The notes under the pieces: model-generated | What the model was told of the DNA's origin: nothing | Seen by the model: only the letters and a program-made list of their open reading frames with translations | Database searches by the model: none | Position numbers and translations under genes: made by a program | Part shown: positions 58,266 to 64,000 of the stretch, in pieces | Layout: the number at the start of each line of letters is the position of its first letter | Numbering within the stretch: position 1 is the first letter of the stretch | Origin: Sulfitobacter delicatus | GTDB lineage: Bacteria > Pseudomonadota > Alphaproteobacteria > Rhodobacterales > Rhodobacteraceae | Length of the DNA stretch: 64,000 bases | Reading direction: 5' to 3' | NCBI RefSeq assembly: GCF_900102535.1 | Contig: NZ_FNBP01000006.1 | Span: 140,263-204,262, forward strand

Positions 58266-59237
58266 TTAGCCATCCAACAATGCGTGATACCGCGCCAAAC
58301 TGACGTTGGACCCGCAAGCGATAATCCCAACATGACGCCCCTCCGCGCGGGTGCGCAACGGGCCACAAAGAGCCGCCAACGCGGCAGCGCAGGCTGGTTC
58401 GGCTGTAAGTCTCAGGATATCTTGATAGCTGCGCATCGCCGCGCGAAGGGCGTCATCTTCGACGCGTACAATCTCATCGACATAGCGCTGCGCCACTTCA
58501 AAGGAATAGGGCATCGCAAGCGGGGAAGCGAGGCTGTCTGCGATGGTCGAGATGGTCTCCAGCCGCACCGGAGCGCCAGCCTTGAGGCTGCGGTACATGC
58601 TATCCGCCCCGAAAGGTTCCACACCGATCACAGTTGCGTCCGGCTTCGCCAGTTTGATTGCGGCGGCCATGCCACTGATCAACCCGCCCCCGCCCACAGG
58701 AACGACAAAGAGGTCGACCTCAGGATGCGCAGCCACGAACTCAGCGCCGCAGGTTGCGCTGCCGAGTGTCATATGACGGCCCTCAAACGGGTGCATCATT
58801 ACACGCCCCTCGTGCGCGGCGCTGTCTTCCATCACTGCAAAAGCTTCGACGATATCTTCGCAGAGCACCACTTCCGCCCCGCTCGTCCGGCAACCTTCGA
58901 TCCGAAGCGGATCGGCGGCTTTGGGTATAGTGATCTTGGCCGAAACGCCCAGCTTCTGCGCCGCCCAAGCCACCGCCATCGCGTGGTTGCCGCCGCTCGC
59001 CGCGACGACGCCGTTTGTCTTCTCTGCTTCGGAAAGCCTGCTGATGCCCAAGTACGCCCCGCGCGCTTTGAACGATCCTGCTTGCTGAAATAGCTCCAGT
59101 TTGATCGTCCCACTGGCCAGATCGGGCAGAATGGCCCTCCAGCGGTCGGACTGCATTGAAAGCGTCGGTGTCTCGATTAACGTGCCATTAATCGCCGCAC
59201 GTGCCTCGGAAATATCTGCTGTAGTAAGCTCTGCCAT
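58266..59237 (-). CDS. Threonine/serine dehydratase-family PLP enzyme
   Basis: A 323-residue fold type II PLP enzyme without an ACT domain. The PLP lysine is Lys57 in QAGSFKARGAY, the substrate loop is ASGGNHAMAVAW (SGGNH rather than SGNH), and the phosphate loop is VPVGGGGLISGMA. Such proteins act as threonine or serine deaminases, or as dehydratases and racemases of related hydroxy amino acids. It lies between the flavoprotein gene (78 bp upstream, same strand) and the toxin-antitoxin pair. It is a distant paralogue of the dehydratase at 5956. Confidence 0.88.
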   Translation of the reverse strand: MAELTTADISEARAAINGTLIETPTLSMQSDRWRAILPDLASGTIKLELFQQAGSFKARGAYLGISRLSEAEKTNGVVAASGGNHAMAVAWAAQKLGVSAKITIPKAADPLRIEGCRTSGAEVVLCEDIVEAFAVMEDSAAHEGRVMMHPFEGRHMTLGSATCGAEFVAAHPEVDLFVVPVGGGGLISGMAAAIKLAKPDATVIGVEPFGADSMYRSLKAGAPVRLETISTIADSLASPLAMPYSFEVAQRYVDEIVRVEDDALRAAMRSYQDILRLTAEPACAAALAALCGPLRTRAEGRHVGIIACGSNVSLARYHALLDG

Positions 59238-59314
59238 CCCTGCCCCCGCCTGTTCTTTGTCCGCAACCTAGCGGTCAACTATCTGACCTGAAAGGGGAGT
59301 TTTAGGTAGTTACC

Positions 59315-60874
59315 TCAGCCGCCCAACTGACGTGCGAGGTTAAGTCCAGAACCACCACCCAAGCCCGGGCCGGGATGGGTCGAGGCCCCGATATGGTACA
59401 GGCCTTTGATCGGCGTGGCGTAGTTGTTCTGATCTGCAAAGGGACGCCAAAGGAAGAACTGGTCCAGGGTGCAGGCCCCTCCATAGGGATCACCGCCGAC
59501 GAGGTTGACGTTCAGCCCCGCCAAATCGGCGGGCGAATAGGCGCGGCGTGCAAGTTTGATGGCGTCAAAGTTACGAATGCTCTGGCGCAGAATGTCTTCC
59601 ACCCGGTCGGCAAAAGCCTCGCGTGTGGCCTCTGTCCAGTCGGCCGTAGTATCAATTTCACCCGCCGCATCGCCTTTGATCACCTGCGGTGCATCAGGGA
59701 TTTGCAGCCAGAGCACAGCTTTACCCTCGGGACAACGGCTGGGATCAAGCCGATGCGGCTGGCCGACACAGATGGTGGGCACGGCAGGCAACAGACCACG
59801 CTCAGCCTCGTTGCAGGACCGGGAAACCGCATCGACCCCGTCCGCGAGGTGGATCAGCGCCACGTCGTCCAACCCGTCGGCCACCCATTCAGGGGCGGCA
59901 TCAAGCGCATAATGCAGCTGAAAATTCCCGCGCCCGTGCCGGAATTTACGCGACGTCTGCGGGCGTGGCTGTTCTTTCAACAACCCTTCGTAGAGCTGCC
60001 CGGGCGCTACCGAGGCGATGATATTTTTGGCGTGGATCGTCTCACCCGTGGCAGTCTCGATCCCCGTCGCGGTCCCATTCTCGACAAGCACGCGCTGCGC
60101 CTCGACCCCGGTGCGGATCTCGCCACCTTTGGCTGTAATCAGCCGCTCGAACGCCGCGGCCATCTGCGCCGCACCCCCCTTGACCACCGGCGCGCCCGCG
60201 GCCTCTAGCGCGAATGCAATGACACGGCTCATCTGCCCGCCATAGCTTGCCTCCGGGGTCAGCCCAACATGCAGCACCCAAGGCGCCCAAAGGGCTTGAA
60301 CGTCTTCGCTTTCATAACGTGTTTCAAGCCACGCCCGCCCCGGCTCCAATGCCTCGCCAAACCAAGCCTTGAGCGGCCCGAGCCCGCGCTTCCACGCCTG
60401 TTTCGCCAAGAGCCAAGCCGACTGCCGTGACCAAAGCGGCTGCCCCAAAAGCGCAAAAAGGAATTCAGCGTCCGCTTCGATCGCCCCCACATCAGCCGCG
60501 TGCTGGTCCCCGTCCCCCGGTGCGCGTTTGTTGAAAGCCGCGACATTCGCGGCGCGGTCCATCTCCAACCGCAACGCCTGTCCGTTGGGGCGCAGCGTCG
60601 CAGTCGGGTGGGGGCTGTGACAGAACTCTAACCCATGTTCGGCCAAGTCCGCGCCCAAGGCTTCATGCGCCGGGCCGGTCAGGAACAACACGAAGGTCGC
60701 AGCCATCACATCGTGATGAAAACCGGGTAGCGTGATTTCCTCGGTCATCATGCAGCCGCCAATGCGGTCTTCGCGCTCGACCACCAGCACGCTGTCACCC
60801 TTGCGGGCCAGCATTGCGGCGGCGACCAGCGCATTTATGCCCGACCCGATGATGAGATGATCAACGTCCGACAT
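59315..60874 (-). CDS. Phytoene-dehydrogenase-like FAD/NAD(P) oxidoreductase (PYROXD2-type)
   Basis: A 519-residue flavoprotein from ATG 60874 (GGAAGGA upstream). The N-terminal FAD-binding GxGxxG form is HLIIGSGINALVAAAMLARKG, split by the standard turn, then VVEREDRIGGCMMTEE. A middle segment (VVKGGAAQMAAAFERLITAKGG) and the C-terminal GLYHIGASTHPGPGLGGGSG close the FAD site. No carotenoid genes are near, so a catabolic amine, polyol or ketone oxidation is likelier than carotenoid synthesis. The divergent gene at 60978 is a paralogue. Confidence 0.88.
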   Translation of the reverse strand: MSDVDHLIIGSGINALVAAAMLARKGDSVLVVEREDRIGGCMMTEEITLPGFHHDVMAATFVLFLTGPAHEALGADLAEHGLEFCHSPHPTATLRPNGQALRLEMDRAANVAAFNKRAPGDGDQHAADVGAIEADAEFLFALLGQPLWSRQSAWLLAKQAWKRGLGPLKAWFGEALEPGRAWLETRYESEDVQALWAPWVLHVGLTPEASYGGQMSRVIAFALEAAGAPVVKGGAAQMAAAFERLITAKGGEIRTGVEAQRVLVENGTATGIETATGETIHAKNIIASVAPGQLYEGLLKEQPRPQTSRKFRHGRGNFQLHYALDAAPEWVADGLDDVALIHLADGVDAVSRSCNEAERGLLPAVPTICVGQPHRLDPSRCPEGKAVLWLQIPDAPQVIKGDAAGEIDTTADWTEATREAFADRVEDILRQSIRNFDAIKLARRAYSPADLAGLNVNLVGGDPYGGACTLDQFFLWRPFADQNNYATPIKGLYHIGASTHPGPGLGGGSGLNLARQLGG

Positions 60875-60887
60875 GCTTAATCCTTCC

Positions 60888-60955
60888 GCAATTATTTCCA
60901 GAGGTCTCAATATTTTGAAACAAAGCTAGACAAAAAAATATGCGTTTGCAATTAT
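60888..60955. repeat. Direct octamer repeats in the divergent flavoprotein promoter
   Basis: GCAATTAT occurs at 60888-60895 and again at 60948-60955 in the 103-bp, AT-rich gap between the two divergent flavoprotein genes. The spacing is 60 bp. The copies may be binding sites of an unseen regulator that controls both genes. No regulator gene lies next to them in this window. Confidence 0.4.
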
Positions 60956-60977
60956 CTTGCTCAGGGAGACTAGGGCA

Positions 60978-62546
60978 ATGACATCTAATGTTGATGCCGT
61001 CATCATCGGCGCGGGGCACAATAGCCTCGCTTGCGCTTGCCATTTGGCGGCGCGGGGCTGGAGCGTGGCGGTCTACGAGCAAGCGGCTGAACCGGGCGGG
61101 GCGGTGAAGTCTGGCGACTACACGCAGCCGGGGTTCCGCCACGACTGGGCGGCGATGAACCTATCGCTTTTCGCAGGCTCCGCTTTTCACGCGGAGCATG
61201 GTGGAGAGTTGGCGCGCCATGGGCTAGGCTTTGCGCCTACGTCGAACCCCTTTGCCAGCCTGTTCCCCGATGGGCGTTGGCTTGGCATCTCAAACGACCG
61301 CGCTTTGAACCGCGCGCGGATCGCGGGGTTCAGCCAAACCGATGCCGAGGCATGGGACCGACTGAGTGATGATTTCCCGGGCGAGGCCGAAACGATCTTT
61401 GCCCTACTAGGCAGCCCGATGCGCGCCTCTTCACTCGCCAAACTCGGCTGGTCCACCCTGCGCAAACGCGGGCAGGGCGGCAGCCTAGATCTGGCGCAGT
61501 TCTTAATGATGTCGCCCCGCGCTTGGCTGGATCAGACCTTTGAAGACGACCGCGTCAAAGCGACCTTGGCCGCTTGGGGGATGCATCTGGACTTCGCCCC
61601 CGACATCGCAGGCGGCGCGCTGTTCCCCTATCTCGAAGCCATGGCCGCGCAGGCCTTTGGCATGGTGCTGGGCCAAGGAGGCGCGGATGCGATGACCCGT
61701 GCCATGGTCGCGATGATCGAGGCGCGAGGCGGCTCTGTCACCTGCAACGCAGAGGTTACGGGCATCGAAAACGCAGGCGGTCGCGCCACCGGGATCACGC
61801 TGGCGGACGGGCGTTTCATTGGCGCCGACAAAGCCGTCATTGCCAATGTCGCGCCCTCTGCCTTGCTGCGCCTGACCGGAGGCAGCGGGGATGCGCGGCA
61901 CGATAAGGCGATGAAGACGTTCCAGCACGCGCCGGGTACGATGATGATCCATCTGGCGATGGACGACCTGCCAAACTGGCCCGCCACCGAACTGAAACGC
62001 TTTGCCTATGTGCATTTGGCCCCCTCGATGGACCAGATGGCGCAGACCTATGCGCAGGCCAAGGCGGGGATGCTACCGGATGAGCCGGTGATCGTTTGCG
62101 GCCAGCCCACGGTGGTGGACCCCAGCCGCGCGCCTGCGGGCAAACATGTGCTTTGGCTTCAGGTGCGCATGGTGCCGGGACAGATCAAAGGCGATGCCAA
62201 GGTCGAGATTGCCGCGACTGACTGGGAGGCCGCCGCCGCGCCCATGGCCGAACGTGCGCTCGACATCCTAGAGCGCTACGCCCCCGGCACAAGCGCGCGG
62301 ATCATTGACCGCCATGTGGTCACCCCCGCGATGCTGGAGGCCGACAACCCCAACCTCGTCGGCGGCGATCAGGTCTGCGGCAGCCACCATCTGCACCAAC
62401 ATTTCATGAACCGCCCCGCACGCGGCTATGCCGATGGCAGCACGCCGATCAAAGGGCTTTACCACACCGGTGCCGCCGTCTGGCCCGGTGGGGGTACTGG
62501 CGCAGGGCCCGGCACCCTGCTCGCCAGAAAACTTGTCGGAAAATAA
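60978..62546 (+). CDS. Phytoene-dehydrogenase-like FAD/NAD(P) oxidoreductase (PYROXD2-type)
   Basis: A 522-residue flavoprotein from ATG 60978 (AGGGAG upstream). It has AVIIGAGHNSLACACHLAARG, VYEQAAEPGGAVKSGDYTQP and LGQGGADAMTRAMVAMIEARGG. The C-terminal GLYHTGAAVWPGGGTGAGPG closes the FAD site. It shares blocks with the divergent gene at 59315 (VCGQPTVVDPSRAPAGK versus VGQPHRLDPSRCPEGK; NPNLVGGDQ versus NVNLVGGDP), so the two arose by duplication. A solute-binding protein gene follows 42 bp later, suggesting oxidation of an imported compound. Confidence 0.88.
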   Translation: MTSNVDAVIIGAGHNSLACACHLAARGWSVAVYEQAAEPGGAVKSGDYTQPGFRHDWAAMNLSLFAGSAFHAEHGGELARHGLGFAPTSNPFASLFPDGRWLGISNDRALNRARIAGFSQTDAEAWDRLSDDFPGEAETIFALLGSPMRASSLAKLGWSTLRKRGQGGSLDLAQFLMMSPRAWLDQTFEDDRVKATLAAWGMHLDFAPDIAGGALFPYLEAMAAQAFGMVLGQGGADAMTRAMVAMIEARGGSVTCNAEVTGIENAGGRATGITLADGRFIGADKAVIANVAPSALLRLTGGSGDARHDKAMKTFQHAPGTMMIHLAMDDLPNWPATELKRFAYVHLAPSMDQMAQTYAQAKAGMLPDEPVIVCGQPTVVDPSRAPAGKHVLWLQVRMVPGQIKGDAKVEIAATDWEAAAAPMAERALDILERYAPGTSARIIDRHVVTPAMLEADNPNLVGGDQVCGSHHLHQHFMNRPARGYADGSTPIKGLYHTGAAVWPGGGTGAGPGTLLARKLVGK

Positions 62547-62588
62547 AAACAAGAACCTAAAAAACAACAAGTCTCAGGGAGAGAACAA

Positions 62589-64000
62589 ATGAAACTATCC
62601 AGACGCAGCCTACTCAAGACCAGCGCCGCGGCGGCCGCCTTTGCCACCGTGGCCCTGCCCAGCTTTGCCCAAGAGATCGACGAATTGGTCATCGCCTATA
62701 ACGTCAACCTGCCCAGCTGGGACCCGACCGTTGGCCCCTCGGCGGTGAACCCGACGATCCAAGGGTTCTACCAGTCGGTCTTTGACCTCTACATCCCCCA
62801 AAACCCCGATCTGTCTTTCGGCCAAGGCCTGATCACCGACTACGGCTGGAACGAGGACGAGACCCAAATCTGGATGGAGGTCCGCGACGGGGTCACATGG
62901 CACAACGGCGATCCTTTCACGGCTGAAGACGTGGCTTGGTCCCTGCAGCGCGCCGCCAATGCCGAAACGGGCAACCCGATCCAGTTCATATGGGGCAAGG
63001 TCGAGAACATCACAGCCGAGGGCAACCGCGTCACCGCCGACGTCAAGGAATACGAGCCGACGTTCTTTAAGTGGATGTCCTTCCTCACCGGCTATGTTTT
63101 GCCCAAGAAATACTACGAGGAAGTCGGCGCAGACGGCTTTGAGGCCGCGCCTATCGGCACCGGCCCCTACATGGTTGAAAAATTCGAGCGCAACGCTTTT
63201 GTGCGGCTCAAAGCCAACGAGAACTACTGGGGCGGCGCGCCGGCGTTCAAATCCGTGACGATCAAATTCGTGACCGACGCGGCCAGTCGTGTGGCCGAGA
63301 TTGAATCGGGCAACAGCCATGTCACGCTCGAAGTCCCCTATGAGGAGTTCGACCGTCTGAAAGCCAAAGACGGCATCGAAGGTGTGGCCGAGCCGATCTC
63401 GGACATCGGCATGATCTTTCTCAACGACATTGAGGCGATGACAGACCCGAACGTCCGCAAGGCCGCCGCGCTGGCGATCGACAAAAAGCTGATCATCGAC
63501 CGGCTGCTGTCGGGCTACGGCGTGCCGATCGACACGCTGCAAACGCCGGATTACGCCGCCTATGATGAGACGATCACCGTGGGCCATGACATGGAGAAGG
63601 CCAAGGCACTGCTGGCCGAGTCCGGCTTTAGCACGGACAATCCGGTGAAGTTTAAGATTCAGACCACCAAGGGTTTCAAGCCCAAGGATTACGAGATGGT
63701 GCAGGCCATTGTCGGGCTCTGGCGCAAGGTGGGGATCGAGGCCGAGATCGAGGTCTATGAGATCGCCAAACACTATGAGCTGCGCGCGGCTGACACGCTG
63801 GCGCCTGCGGCCTTCTACAACTGGGGCAACTCGGTGGGCGATCCGACAACCTCGACCGGCTTTGCCATGTTCGGCCCCTCGCCGCATTCGGTCTGGGACG
63901 GCGAAGATACCTTCAACATGATCCTGCCGCTTTGGGGCGAGAAGGACGAGGCCAAGCGCATCGAGGGCTGGAAGGCCGTAGACCGCCACATCGCCGAGAA
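62589..64000 (+). CDS. ABC transporter substrate-binding protein, peptide family, Tat-exported (partial)
   Basis: The frame opens at ATG 62589 and runs off the right edge (470 codons, no stop). The start MKLSRRSLLKTSAAAAAFAT followed by VALPSFAQ is a twin-arginine signal peptide (SRRSLLK). The mature part has VRDGVTWHNGDPFTAEDVAW, GTGPYMVEKFERNAFVRLK and NENYWGGAPAFKSVTIKFV, all typical of the SBP_bac_5 family. It lies 42 bp after the flavoprotein gene and is presumably followed by ABC permeases outside the window. Tat export implies folding, perhaps with a ligand or metal, before translocation. Confidence 0.92.
   Translation, partial: MKLSRRSLLKTSAAAAAFATVALPSFAQEIDELVIAYNVNLPSWDPTVGPSAVNPTIQGFYQSVFDLYIPQNPDLSFGQGLITDYGWNEDETQIWMEVRDGVTWHNGDPFTAEDVAWSLQRAANAETGNPIQFIWGKVENITAEGNRVTADVKEYEPTFFKWMSFLTGYVLPKKYYEEVGADGFEAAPIGTGPYMVEKFERNAFVRLKANENYWGGAPAFKSVTIKFVTDAASRVAEIESGNSHVTLEVPYEEFDRLKAKDGIEGVAEPISDIGMIFLNDIEAMTDPNVRKAAALAIDKKLIIDRLLSGYGVPIDTLQTPDYAAYDETITVGHDMEKAKALLAESGFSTDNPVKFKIQTTKGFKPKDYEMVQAIVGLWRKVGIEAEIEVYEIAKHYELRAADTLAPAAFYNWGNSVGDPTTSTGFAMFGPSPHSVWDGEDTFNMILPLWGEKDEAKRIEGWKAVDRHIAE

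Noticed and set aside
62610..63989. 459-codon minus-strand open frame at the right edge
   Set aside because: The plus strand holds an uninterrupted substrate-binding protein with a Tat signal that runs off the window. The reverse frame is its shadow.

Overview
The window looks like a chromosomal segment of a Rhodobacterales (Roseobacter-type) alphaproteobacterium. It is GC-rich and densely packed, with many 4-bp ATGA start/stop overlaps. It carries family types common in that group: a TAXI-type TRAP transporter, a BKACE enzyme, a DUF2793 protein, P1 (DmpA-like) peptidases and many small regulator-plus-catabolic operons. The taxonomic call is inference from gene content only. No rRNA, tRNA, CRISPR array, insertion sequence or prophage was seen.

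Layout. 0-8 kb: a cut-off methionine gamma-lyase-type gene divergent from an Lrp regulator; a serine hydrolase and an aminotransferase; then a YheO/DauR-like regulator with an ArgE-type deacetylase, divergent from an ornithine-cyclodeaminase-family gene, a threonine-dehydratase-family gene and a P1 peptidase. 8-12.4 kb: a sulfatase-superfamily enzyme, a TetR/MDR reductase pair and an SDR. 12.4-18.6 kb (minus strand): TAXI TRAP transporter, ThDP enzyme and FAD-linked D-2-hydroxyacid dehydrogenase.

18.8-34 kb is the most distinctive part. Three genes for the nickel-pincer nucleotide (NPN) cofactor (larE, larB, larC) and one LarA-like NPN enzyme flank a sugar-acid catabolic set: an IlvD/Edd aldonate dehydratase, a DapA-like lyase, a RraA-like protein, a HpcH/HpaI aldolase, an alpha-ketoglutarate semialdehyde dehydrogenase, a D-2-hydroxyacid dehydrogenase and a UxaA-type dehydratase. 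Three GntR regulators are interspersed. An identical 10-mer (TAATATATCA or its complement) lies in three promoter regions here, including that of one of the GntR genes, which suggests one regulon. My reading is that the LarA homologue is a sugar-acid or hydroxyacid epimerase feeding these enzymes rather than a lactate racemase.

34-37.7 kb: a LysR-controlled SDR / 3-hydroxyacyl-CoA-dehydrogenase-like / BKACE module with a perfect 15-bp-arm inverted repeat in its divergent promoter, then a 52-codon His-rich membrane protein. 37.9 kb: a UDP-glucose dehydrogenase. 39.4-47.4 kb: a peptide-uptake operon (binding protein, two permeases, double ATPase) with a RpiR regulator and two self-processing hydrolases (P1 and C45). 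47.4-53.8 kb: surface-polysaccharide functions (DUF2793 protein, a CRTAC1/ASPIC-UnbV fragment, a GT2 glycosyltransferase, rfbCBDA for dTDP-L-rhamnose). 54-57.6 kb: a three-subunit PaoABC-like molybdenum hydroxylase. 57.7-64 kb: a ParDE toxin-antitoxin pair with a palindromic operator, a threonine/serine dehydratase-family gene, two divergent phytoene-dehydrogenase-like flavoproteins and the start of a Tat-exported solute-binding protein.
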